In this document: positions 7,786 to 15,527 of the stretch, piece by piece
Layout of the letters: every line of letters begins with the position of its first letter
Numbering within the stretch: position 1 is the first letter of the stretch
Assembly: GCF_003058055.1 (NCBI RefSeq)
Contig: NZ_QBTZ01000001.1
Coordinates: 436,501-500,500 of the forward strand
Source of the DNA: Acidovorax sp. 107
GTDB taxonomy: Bacteria; Pseudomonadota; Gammaproteobacteria; Burkholderiales; Burkholderiaceae_C
DNA length: 64,000 nucleotides
Direction: 5' to 3'
Notes under the pieces: generated by a model
What the model was told of the DNA's origin: nothing
The model's input: only the letters and a program-made list of their open reading frames with translations
The model's database searches: none
Position numbers and translations under genes: made by a program

Positions 7786-9876
7786 TCAGCGCACGCGCAT
7801 GCCGGGCGTGGCGCCCGGCCAGGGGTTGAGCACGTAGATGCCGGGGTTGGCCTTTTCGTCGCCATGGCTGGCGGCCAGCACCATGCCTTCGCTCACGCCA
7901 AACTTCATCTTGCGCGGGGCCAGGTTGGCCACCATCACGGTGTGCTTGCCCACCAGATCTTCGGGCTTGTAGGCACTGGCGATGCCGCTGAACACGTTGC
8001 GCGTGCGGCCCTCGCCGACGTCCAGCGTCAGGCGCAGCAGCTTGGTGGAGCCTTCGACCAGCTCGCAGTTCACGATCAGCGCAATGCGCAGGTCGATCTT
8101 GGTGAAGTCGTCGATGGTGATGGTGGGGGCGAGTTCCTCGCCACCGGGGGCTGCTACGGTTTCAGTAGCTGTCGGTGCAGATTCTGCCTGCACTGGAGGC
8201 TCAAACAATGCCTCGAGTTGCTCTGGCGTCACGCGCTGCATCAGGTGCTGGTAGGGCTGAATGGCCTGCACTTCGCCCGCCAGGGTCCACTGCTGCATGT
8301 TCACGCCCACAAAGCCTTGCACCGCCTGGGCCAGGCCCGGTAGCACCGGGGCCAGGTAGCGGGTGAGCGCAGCGAAGGCGTTGACCAGCACCGAGCACAC
8401 CTGGTGCAGTGCCTCGTTGTTGGCAGCGTCCTTGGCCAGGTCCCAGGGCTTGTTCTGGTCCACGTAGGCGTTGACCTTGTCGGCCAGCAGCATGATCTCG
8501 CGCGTGGCCTTGCTGTATTCGCGGGTTTCGTACATCTGCGCAATCGCGTCGCTGGCACCGCGCACCTCGGCCAACAGGGCAGCGCCTGTGGTGCCAAAGT
8601 TGTGGGTCAGCTTTCCGTCAAAGCGCTTGGTCAGGAAGCCCGCCGCACGGCTGGCGATGTTCACATACTTGCCGATCAGATCGCTGTTCACCCGGAGCAT
8701 GAAGTCTTCGGCATTGAAGTCGATGTCTTCGTTGCGCGCGCTAAGCTTGGCCGCCAGGTAGTAGCGCAGCCATTCGGCATTCATGTTCAGGCTCAGGTAC
8801 TTGAGCGGGTCCAGGCCGGTGCCACGGCTTTTGCTCATCTTTTCGCCGTTGTTCACCGTGAGGAAGCCGTGCACGAACACGTTGTTGGGCGTCTTGCGGC
8901 CGCTGAAGTGCAGCATGGCGGGCCAGAACAGGGTGTGGAAGGTGACGATGTCCTTGCCAATGAAGTGGTACTGCTCCATCGCCGGGTCGGCCATGTAGGC
9001 GTCGTAGCTTTCGCCGCGCTTTTCCAGCAGGTTCTTCAGCGATGCGAGGTAGCCCACGGGCGCATCCAGCCACACGTAGAAGTATTTGCCCGGCGCATCG
9101 GGGATCTCGATGCCGAAGTAGGGCGCGTCGCGGCTGATGTCCCAGTCGCCCAGGCCTTCGCTGGTCGTGCCATCGGGGTTGGTGCGGACGGTGAACCATT
9201 CCTTGATTTTGTTGGCTACCTCGGGCTGCAGTTTGCCGTCTTGGGTCCAGTTCTCCAGAAACTCCACGCAGCGCGGGTCCGAGAGCTTGAAGAAGAAATG
9301 CTCGGAGTGTTTCAGCTCGGGCTTGGCGCCGCTCAGGGCCGAGAAGGGGTTGATGAGGTCGGTGGGCGCATACACCGAGCCGCACACCTCGCAGTTGTCG
9401 CCGTACTGGTCCTTGGCATGGCACTTGGGGCATTCGCCCTTGATGTAGCGGTCGGGCAGGAACATGTTCTTCTCGGGGTCGAAGAACTGCTCGATGGTGC
9501 GCACCTCGATCAGGCTGCCGTCTGCGCGGTCGCGCAGGTCGCGGTAGATCTGCCGGGCCAGCTCGTGGTTTTCGGGCGCGTCGGTGCTGTGCCAGTTGTC
9601 AAAGCTGATGTGAAAGCCGTCCAGATACTGCTTGCGGCCCGCTGCAATGTCGGCCACGAACTGCTGGGGTGTCTTGCCGGCCTTTTCGGCGGCGATCATG
9701 ATGGGTGCGCCGTGGGTGTCGTCGGCCCCCACAAAGTTGACCGCGTTGCCCTGCATGCGCTGAAACCGCACCCAGATGTCGGCCTGGATGTATTCCATGA
9801 TGTGGCCGATGTGGAAGTTGCCGTTGGCGTACGGCAGGGCGGTGGTAACGAAGAGTTTGCGAGCGGATGACGTCAT
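7786..9876 (-). CDS. metG: Methionine-tRNA ligase MetG
   Basis: Charges tRNA-Met in the cytoplasm; an essential class I synthetase. At 696 aa it is the long, homodimeric form with a C-terminal tRNA-binding (EMAP/Trbp111-type) domain from about residue 590 ([14 protein letters not shown]). The HIGH motif is near residue 23 ([10 protein letters not shown]), the zinc knuckle is [18 protein letters not shown], and KMSKS is at residues 346-350. The linker before the C-terminal domain (about residues 555-573) is encoded by a degenerate copy of the dispersed repeat found at 6059 and elsewhere. Confidence 0.98.
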   Translation of the reverse strand: MTSSARKLFVTTALPYANGNFHIGHIMEYIQADIWVRFQRMQGNAVNFVGADDTHGAPIMIAAEKAGKTPQQFVADIAAGRKQYLDGFHISFDNWHSTDAPENHELARQIYRDLRDRADGSLIEVRTIEQFFDPEKNMFLPDRYIKGECPKCHAKDQYGDNCEVCGSVYAPTDLINPFSALSGAKPELKHSEHFFFKLSDPRCVEFLENWTQDGKLQPEVANKIKEWFTVRTNPDGTTSEGLGDWDISRDAPYFGIEIPDAPGKYFYVWLDAPVGYLASLKNLLEKRGESYDAYMADPAMEQYHFIGKDIVTFHTLFWPAMLHFSGRKTPNNVFVHGFLTVNNGEKMSKSRGTGLDPLKYLSLNMNAEWLRYYLAAKLSARNEDIDFNAEDFMLRVNSDLIGKYVNIASRAAGFLTKRFDGKLTHNFGTTGAALLAEVRGASDAIAQMYETREYSKATREIMLLADKVNAYVDQNKPWDLAKDAANNEALHQVCSVLVNAFAALTRYLAPVLPGLAQAVQGFVGVNMQQWTLAGEVQAIQPYQHLMQRVTPEQLEALFEPPVQAESAPTATETVAAPGGEELAPTITIDDFTKIDLRIALIVNCELVEGSTKLLRLTLDVGEGRTRNVFSGIASAYKPEDLVGKHTVMVANLAPRKMKFGVSEGMVLAASHGDEKANPGIYVLNPWPGATPGMRVR
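8161..8211. repeat. Dispersed repeat copy R7 inside metG linker
   Basis: tcagtagctg, then cctgcactggaggctcaaac: aligned without gaps to copy R3 (6059-6120) it matches at about 35 of 49 positions. It keeps the metG frame open and encodes the Ala/Pro/Glu-rich linker between the anticodon-binding region and the C-terminal tRNA-binding domain. Confidence 0.6.
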
Positions 9877-10050
9877 GAAAAGCGGCTTTCTCAGGCGGAA
9901 CCCGCGATTTTAGGCGGTCGGCAGCATCCCTGGCCATTGCGGGCCCTGCACAGGCCTGCCCAGGTCGCGCAGGCGCCAATCAGGGCGTGCGTGCAGGCCT
10001 CCGGTGGCGCCACAATGCCCCGCATTCCAACAATCAACAGGAGACAACAC

Positions 10051-11169
10051 ATGGCCAGCACATGGGCAAAACGGGTGGGATGGGGCGCGGGTGGCGCCGT
10101 GGTGGCGGTGGCCGCATACCTGGCGGCGTGGCCGGTCCCCATTCAGCCGGTGGCATGGACCGCACCTGTGGCCCCTGGCTACCAGGGCGTGCATGCGCCC
10201 AACCAGCGCTTGGCCCGGCTGAACATCATCGACCTGAAGGGCGAGGTGGGCCCGGAGCACATCGCCTTGGGCAAGGACGGCAAGCTCTACACCACGGTGC
10301 TCAGCGGCAACATCCTGCGCATGAACCCCGACGGCTCGGGCCAGGAGGTGTTTGCCAACACCGGCGGGCGGGTGCTGGGGTTTGACTTTGACGCGGCGGG
10401 CCACTTCATTGCGGCCGATGCAGTCAAGGGCCTGTTGTCCATCGCGCCGGATGGCAAGGTCACCGTGCTGGCCGACAAGGTGGGCGGCAACGACCCCATT
10501 CGCTATGCCGACGCGGTGGTGGTGGCCCAGAACGGCAAGATGTACCTGAGCGATGCCTCCACCCGCTTTGCCCCCAAGGACTGGGGCGGTACGTTTGAAG
10601 CCAGCGTGCTCGACATCCTGGAGCAGGCCAGCACCGGCCGTGTGATCGAATACGACCCCACCACACGCAGCACGCGGGTAGTGGCGCGCGGCATCAGCTT
10701 TGCCAACGGCGTGGCGCTGAGCCAGGACGAAAAGCACCTGTTCGTCAACGAGACCGGCAAATACCGGGTGTGGAAGATTGCGGTGGACGCGAATGATCTG
10801 GACATCGCCCAGCCCGGCCCCCAGGCCCGCGTGCTGCTGGACAACCTGCCCGGCTACCCCGACAACCTGATGCGCGGGCAGGGCGGCAAGGTGTGGCTGG
10901 GTTTTGCCAAGCCGCGCGGGGCGGCCATTGACAACATGGCGGGCAAGCCCTGGCTGCGCAGCCTGACCCTGCGCCTGCCGCGTGCGCTGTGGCCCATTCC
11001 CCAGCCCTACGGCCATGTGATCGCGTTCACCGACGATGGCAAGGTGGTGGCCGACCTGCAAGACCCGAGTGGCGCTTACCCTGAGACCACGGCCGTCACT
11101 GAGACGGCCGATCGGCTGTATGTGCAAAGCCTGCACGCGCACGGCCTGGGGTGGCTGCCCAAGCCATAG
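10051..11169 (+). CDS. SMP-30/gluconolactonase-like (strictosidine synthase-type) beta-propeller protein
   Basis: 372-aa protein with an N-terminal membrane anchor or signal (WGAGGAVVAVAAYLAAW) followed by a six-bladed-propeller type sequence: GPEHIALGKDGKLYTT, GRVLGFDFDAAGHF, YADAVVVAQNGKMYLSDAST, GISFANGVALSQDEKHLFVNET and GYPDNLMRGQGGKVWLG. These match the SMP-30 / strictosidine-synthase-like family, which includes lactonases and many proteins of unknown activity. The start at 10051 is supported by caggag 8-13 bp upstream; the longer frame from 9937 is not. The active part likely faces the periplasm. Substrate unknown. Confidence 0.85.
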   Translation: MASTWAKRVGWGAGGAVVAVAAYLAAWPVPIQPVAWTAPVAPGYQGVHAPNQRLARLNIIDLKGEVGPEHIALGKDGKLYTTVLSGNILRMNPDGSGQEVFANTGGRVLGFDFDAAGHFIAADAVKGLLSIAPDGKVTVLADKVGGNDPIRYADAVVVAQNGKMYLSDASTRFAPKDWGGTFEASVLDILEQASTGRVIEYDPTTRSTRVVARGISFANGVALSQDEKHLFVNETGKYRVWKIAVDANDLDIAQPGPQARVLLDNLPGYPDNLMRGQGGKVWLGFAKPRGAAIDNMAGKPWLRSLTLRLPRALWPIPQPYGHVIAFTDDGKVVADLQDPSGAYPETTAVTETADRLYVQSLHAHGLGWLPKP

Positions 11170-11189
11170 GGCTCAAGCCACGGGGCGCC

Positions 11190-12461
11190 TCAGGCGGGCT
11201 CCCCGTGGTGCCGGGTCTTGACCTCGACACCGGTGTCCGTCCAGCCAAAAAACTGGCACACCTCGGCCCGCATGGCCAGGGTGTCGGCCCGGCCCAGGGC
11301 CATCAGCTCTTGCGTGTAGCCAGATTCGAACAGCAGGTAGCTGGCCAGCGCCGCGCCACGCACATCGGCCATGTTGGACGTGACACCCAATGCGCCCAGC
11401 ATGGTACGCACGGGGCCAGGCAGGTCGCCCACATGGCGCGCGGCCACGGCGTCCAGCCGCTGCGAGGGGGCGATCACCAGCAGCTCGATGGGGCGCAGCG
11501 CACTGTGCAGGCGTTTTTCCTCGGGGATGAGGGACAGGGTCTGGTTGATGCGCTGCACGCGTTCCACGTCCACCGCCAGCGCATCCAGAAAGATGTTGGA
11601 CAGTGCATGCCCTGCGATCTGTGCCAGCGTGGGGTAGGTGGCCGTGGGGTTGGCGGCGGCATCGCCCTTGGGCTCGTGCATGCGGCCCGCGCCGATCACC
11701 AGGATGCGCTCGGCCCCCAGGTGGATGGCGGGGGCGATGGGCGCCGACTGGCGCATGGAGCCGTCGCCAAAGTATTCGACGTGGTCATCCACCTCGATGC
11801 CCTTGGCCGGAAAGATGAAGGGAATGGCCGAGGACGCGAGCAGATGTTCGTGCGTGATGCGGTCGCTGGCGGCCTTGCGCTGCGAGCGCACCCAGGGCTT
11901 GACGGGCGTGGCCGCTTCAAAAAAGGTGACGTGCTCGCCCGAGCTGTAGCTGGACGCCGTCACGGCCAGCGCGGTGAGATGCCCCTTGCGGATCAGCCGG
12001 GGCAGCCGCACCAGCGGCACCATCTTGACCAGCAGCTTCTCCAGCGGGGAGTTGTCCAGCAGCGACTTGGGCCGCATGCGCCGCCAGCGCGCCAGCGCCC
12101 AGCCCAGCGACACCAGCGTGAGCCAGCGCGCACCGCTGCGCATCACGCTCAGCGAGTCGGCGCCATACACCTGGCTGGCATGGAACTGGCGCCACACACG
12201 CGCGATGCGGCGCACGGCGCGGTCAAAGTGGTCGGCCCCGCAAGCCAGCGCGGCCGCGTTGATGGCTCCGGCCGACGTACCCGTGATGATGGGGAAGGGG
12301 TTGGGGCCATTCGCCTCGCCGCAGGCCTGGCGCAGGTCGGCAATGGCTTCGAGCACCCCCACCTGGTAGGCAGCGCGGGCACCGCCGCCCGTCAGCAGCA
12401 GGCCTGTGGCGGGCGTTGGGGAGGTTGTGCCAGGGGCTGCGGTGGGGGTTGTGAGGGGCAT
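11190..12461 (-). CDS. Patatin-like phospholipase family protein
   Basis: Serine acyl hydrolase with the patatin Ser-Asp dyad. The oxyanion loop TGGGARAAYQVGVL, the nucleophile motif GTSAG and the catalytic Asp in FGDGS are all present in order. At 423 aa it is a stand-alone cytoplasmic or membrane-associated patatin without an obvious secretion signal. The start at 12461 (MPLTTP) is preferred to one at 12533 because the longer version would begin inside a terminator hairpin (12523-12540). It lies downstream of the Mrr-like gene on the same strand but beyond that terminator. Natural substrate unknown. Confidence 0.88.
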   Translation of the reverse strand: MPLTTPTAAPGTTSPTPATGLLLTGGGARAAYQVGVLEAIADLRQACGEANGPNPFPIITGTSAGAINAAALACGADHFDRAVRRIARVWRQFHASQVYGADSLSVMRSGARWLTLVSLGWALARWRRMRPKSLLDNSPLEKLLVKMVPLVRLPRLIRKGHLTALAVTASSYSSGEHVTFFEAATPVKPWVRSQRKAASDRITHEHLLASSAIPFIFPAKGIEVDDHVEYFGDGSMRQSAPIAPAIHLGAERILVIGAGRMHEPKGDAAANPTATYPTLAQIAGHALSNIFLDALAVDVERVQRINQTLSLIPEEKRLHSALRPIELLVIAPSQRLDAVAARHVGDLPGPVRTMLGALGVTSNMADVRGAALASYLLFESGYTQELMALGRADTLAMRAEVCQFFGWTDTGVEVKTRHHGEPA

Positions 12462-12522
12462 GGACGGTGGGGCGGTGTAAGGCTCCGAGTGTGGAGGGGC
12501 GCCCCGGCGCGGATCATGTGGG

Positions 12523-12540
12523 AAAACCCGCATGTGCGGG
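12523..12540 (-). terminator. Rho-independent terminator after the Mrr-like gene
   Basis: cccgca-tg-tgcggg perfect hairpin (12527-12540); on the minus strand it is followed by a TTTT run (12526-12523). It lies 26 bp past the stop codon of the Mrr-like gene. Confidence 0.7.
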
Positions 12541-12566
12541 CCGCCCCACAGGGGATGAACAGGCTC

Positions 12567-13139
12567 TTAACGCTGCTTGAGCAGCAGCTGTGCCACCGCG
12601 TCACCCTGCAGCACCACGATGCCGTGCTCGCGGGCAAATGCCTGGGCGTTCTCGCTGACTTGGCCCAGAGCGGCCACATACACGCCCGCCGAAGCATCGG
12701 CTGCGGTCATGGCTGTGTGCAGCTCCCGCAGCGGCTCCACCCCGTGGGTGGCTGCCTTCCAGCGCTTGGCGCTGACCAGCGTGGTCTTGCCGCCCTGGCT
12801 CAGGCGCATGTCGGCCCCGGTGGCGTTGCTGCCGGTCAGGCGCTCCACGCGGTAGCCCGCGCGCTCCCAGGCGGTGGCCAGGGTGTCGGCAAAGCTGCGC
12901 CAGGGCATGCTGCCCACGGCCTCCAGCATCTCCACCACCTTGGCAGGGTTGGGGGCGCGCAGCTGCCGCCAGGCGGCCATGCAGCCCACCACGAAGATGG
13001 GGAAACCCGCCAGCGTGCCCACCACAAAGTATTCCTTGGGCAACAGCGCCCCGGCCGCCAGCGTGATGAGGCCCACCACCACAAAGCTGATCCACCACGG
13101 CGAGCGCAGCAGCACGGCAAACAGGGAGTTTTCGGACAT
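12567..13139 (-). CDS. Membrane-anchored Mrr-like (restriction endonuclease fold) protein
   Basis: 190 aa. Two N-terminal transmembrane helices (WISFVVVGLITLAAGALL and FVVGTLAGFPIFVVGCMAAW) precede a cytoplasmic domain resembling the Mrr catalytic domain: AWERAGYRVERLTGSNATGADM, then TTLVSAKRWK, then a C-terminal AFAREHGIVVLQGDAVAQLL strand-helix. In Mrr-type nucleases the core reads Asp ... (E/Q)xK; here the Asp of GADM and the Lys of AKRW are kept, but the acidic/Gln position is Ser. Activity is therefore doubtful. The start at 13139 (MSENSLF) is chosen over 13196 on length. Its neighbour apbC is divergent. Role unknown. Confidence 0.75.
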   Translation of the reverse strand: MSENSLFAVLLRSPWWISFVVVGLITLAAGALLPKEYFVVGTLAGFPIFVVGCMAAWRQLRAPNPAKVVEMLEAVGSMPWRSFADTLATAWERAGYRVERLTGSNATGADMRLSQGGKTTLVSAKRWKAATHGVEPLRELHTAMTAADASAGVYVAALGQVSENAQAFAREHGIVVLQGDAVAQLLLKQR

Positions 13140-13260
13140 CTTGAATTTCACGGGAGGCCTTTTGGAGAGAGAGCGACGATGCAATGCGGTGCGCATTGTC
13201 CTTCAGCGGCAGGGGGCGGGAGCTTGGGAATAGACTACCGGCCCCACAGGAGTTAATTGA

Positions 13261-14352
13261 ATGGCAGTCACCGAACAGGGCCTTTTGGCCGCACTTTCCA
13301 GCGTGCTGGACCCCCACACGGGCAAGGATTTTGTCAGCAGCCGTGCCTTGCGCAACCTGCAGATCACCGGTGGCGACGTGGCGTTTGAGGTGGAACTGGG
13401 CTACCCCGCCAAGAGCCTGGTGCCCGAGCTGCGCCGCAGCCTGGTGGCCGCCGCCAAGGGCGTGGCCGGGGTGGACAACGTGTCGGTCAACATCACCACC
13501 AAGGTGCTTGCGCACGCCGTGCAGCGCGGTGTGCAGCTTTTGCCCCAGGTCAAGAACATCATCGCCGTGGCGTCGGGCAAGGGTGGCGTGGGCAAGAGCA
13601 CCACGGCGGCCAACCTGGCCCTGGCCCTGGCCGCCGAGGGCGCCAGTGTGGGCGTGCTCGACGCCGACATCTACGGCCCCAGCCAGCCTATGATGCTGGG
13701 CATCAACCGCCGCCCCGAAAGCGACGACGGCAAGACCATGGAGCCGCTGGAGAACTACGGTGTGCAGGTCATGTCCATTGGCTTCCTGGTGGACCAGGAC
13801 GAAGCCATGATCTGGCGCGGCCCCATGGCCACCCAGGCGCTGGAGCAGCTGCTGCGCCAGACCAACTGGAAAGACCTGGACTACCTCATCATCGACATGC
13901 CGCCCGGCACCGGCGACATCCAGCTCACATTGAGCCAGCGCGTGCCCATGACCGGCGCCGTGATCGTTACGACCCCGCAGGACATCGCCCTGCTCGACGC
14001 CAAGAAGGGCATCAAGATGTTCGAGAAGGTGGGCGTGCCCATCCTGGGCATCGTCGAGAACATGGCTGCCCACGTGTGCAGCAACTGCGGCCATTTGGAG
14101 CACATCTTTGGCGCCGATGGCGGCAAGAAAATGGCCGCCGACTACGGCATGGACTACCTGGGTGCACTGCCGCTGAACATGAGCATCCGTCTGCAGGCCG
14201 ACAGCGGCAAGCCCACCGTGGTGGCCGACCCCGACGGCGAAGTCGCTCAGATCTACAAGAAGGTGGCGCGTGACGTGGCGGTGAAGATCGCCCAGCAGGC
14301 CAAGGACTTCTCCAGCAAGTTCCCCACCATCTCGATCAGCAAGAACACCTGA
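13261..14352 (+). CDS. apbC: Iron-sulfur cluster carrier protein ApbC (Mrp/NBP35 family)
   Basis: P-loop ATPase that carries and transfers Fe-S clusters in the cytoplasm. At 363 aa it has the full Mrp architecture: an N-terminal MIP18/DUF59 domain (about residues 5-85), then the ATPase with the deviant Walker A GKGGVGKST at residues 106-114, and the cluster-binding pair in HVCSNCGH. The IYGPSQPMM and DMPPGTGD motifs are typical. The ATG at 13261 follows caggag about 10 bp upstream. Its position just before two Fe-S-rich formate dehydrogenase operons is suggestive but it is a widespread housekeeping gene. Confidence 0.95.
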   Translation: MAVTEQGLLAALSSVLDPHTGKDFVSSRALRNLQITGGDVAFEVELGYPAKSLVPELRRSLVAAAKGVAGVDNVSVNITTKVLAHAVQRGVQLLPQVKNIIAVASGKGGVGKSTTAANLALALAAEGASVGVLDADIYGPSQPMMLGINRRPESDDGKTMEPLENYGVQVMSIGFLVDQDEAMIWRGPMATQALEQLLRQTNWKDLDYLIIDMPPGTGDIQLTLSQRVPMTGAVIVTTPQDIALLDAKKGIKMFEKVGVPILGIVENMAAHVCSNCGHLEHIFGADGGKKMAADYGMDYLGALPLNMSIRLQADSGKPTVVADPDGEVAQIYKKVARDVAVKIAQQAKDFSSKFPTISISKNT

Positions 14353-14377
14353 TCTTTTTAAGCCGCCCCACCGTGCC

Positions 14378-15334
14378 ATGAACCTGCTCGCGTCCCTGCG
14401 CTACCTGGTGGCGCTGCAAGAGCACCGGCACTTTGGCCGGGCGGCGCAGGCCTGCCACATCACGCAGCCGGCGCTCTCCAACGCGCTGCGCGCGCTGGAA
14501 AAAGAGTTTGGCGTGGTGGTGGTGCGCCGGGGCCGCAGCTTTGAAGGCTTCACGCCCGAAGGCGAACGGGTACTGGCCTCGGCCCAGCGCATGCTGCACG
14601 AGCACCAGGTGCTGCAGCAGGACCTGAGCAGCGACGCTGCCCACCCGCGCGGCACGCTGCGCCTGGGCGCCGTGCCCACGGCCATGCCCATCCTCGCGCG
14701 GTTTGCGGCGCAGCTGCAGGCGCGGCACCCTGGCATCGTGCCGGTGGCGCTGTCGATGAGTTCGCAGGCGCTGGAGGCGGGGCTGGAAAACATTTCGCTG
14801 GACCTGGCGCTGGGCTACACCGAACGCATGCCCGCACGCGGCGGTCCGCTGCGGGCCTGGCCGCAGTATGTGGAGCACTACTTTCTGCTGCGCCGCGCGT
14901 CGCGCCCGCCCAAAGGCGCAGCGCGCGGACTGCAGATCGGCCCGCCCATGGCCTGGGCCGATGCGGCGGCGCTACCGCTGTGCCTGCTCACCCCCGAGAT
15001 GCACAACCGCAGCCTGGTGGATGGCGCTTTTCGCAGCGCAGGCGCTACGGTGCTGCCTGCGATGGAAACGGATTCGGTATTGACCCTGGCGCTGAGCGTG
15101 GTGGCGGGCAACGTGTGCAGCGTGCTGCCTGGTGCGCTGGTCGATGCCGTGCGCGGACATGACGGGCTGGAGGCGCTGCCGCTGACGGGACCAGTGCTGA
15201 CCACCCCCATCGGCTTCATGTCCCATCGGCAAGTGCAGCCCACGCGGGCGCTGGACGCGGCGCTGGCACTGGCGCAGGACCCGGACTGGCTGCAGCACGC
15301 GGCAGCGCACAGCGGGCTCTTGATCGCCCATTGA
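14378..15334 (+). CDS. LysR-family regulator, likely controls the formate dehydrogenase operon (FdsR-like)
   Basis: 318-aa LysR-type transcription factor: N-terminal winged helix-turn-helix (YLVALQEHRHFGRAAQACHI, TQPALSNALRALEKEFG) and a C-terminal periplasmic-binding-like effector domain starting near residue 90 (GTLRLGAVPTAMPILARF). It ends about 190 bp upstream of the NAD-linked formate dehydrogenase genes and reads in the same direction. By analogy with the fdsR-fds arrangement of Cupriavidus necator it is probably the formate-responsive regulator; this is inference from position. A perfect 18-bp palindrome at 15478 could be a binding site. Confidence 0.85.
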   Translation: MNLLASLRYLVALQEHRHFGRAAQACHITQPALSNALRALEKEFGVVVVRRGRSFEGFTPEGERVLASAQRMLHEHQVLQQDLSSDAAHPRGTLRLGAVPTAMPILARFAAQLQARHPGIVPVALSMSSQALEAGLENISLDLALGYTERMPARGGPLRAWPQYVEHYFLLRRASRPPKGAARGLQIGPPMAWADAAALPLCLLTPEMHNRSLVDGAFRSAGATVLPAMETDSVLTLALSVVAGNVCSVLPGALVDAVRGHDGLEALPLTGPVLTTPIGFMSHRQVQPTRALDAALALAQDPDWLQHAAAHSGLLIAH

Positions 15335-15477
15335 GCGCTGACCGCGAGGGTTGCGGTGGTTGATTCATGGGCCGTTGCTAATGCGGCTGTTTCATTTGTT
15401 TTTGTGATCGACCCATGTGCATCGGCAATTTGACGCCGCCTGCACCCCTGGCCGACACTGCGGCGGCCCGGGCACCC

Positions 15478-15495
15478 TATGCAGGTGCCTGCATA
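15478..15495. promoter_or_regulatory. Perfect palindrome upstream of the formate dehydrogenase operon
   Basis: tatgcagg-tg-cctgcata, 8-bp arms around two bases, 32 bp before the chosen start of the fused NuoE/NuoF-type gene and 143 bp after the LysR gene. A dyad of this size in front of an operon next to a LysR regulator is a candidate operator, or it may form an RNA hairpin in the leader. No binding evidence can be seen from sequence alone. Confidence 0.5.
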
Positions 15496-15527
15496 CAACC
15501 CGATCAACGCCTCCACGCCCCCGGTCC

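Noticed and set aside
8161..8211. The metG linker match as chance Ala/Pro codon similarity
   Set aside because: I kept the repeat call since the match is ungapped over 49 bases and includes the non-coding copy beside scpA, but note that statistical testing is needed.
11190..13139. Patatin and Mrr-like genes as a two-gene defence system
   Set aside because: A convincing terminator lies between them, the nuclease motif is degenerate, and no nucleotide cyclase or sensor is nearby.
12601..14379. 592-codon minus-strand frame opposite apbC and the Mrr-like gene
   Set aside because: Crosses a gene junction and is antisense to apbC, whose motifs are intact; no family similarity.
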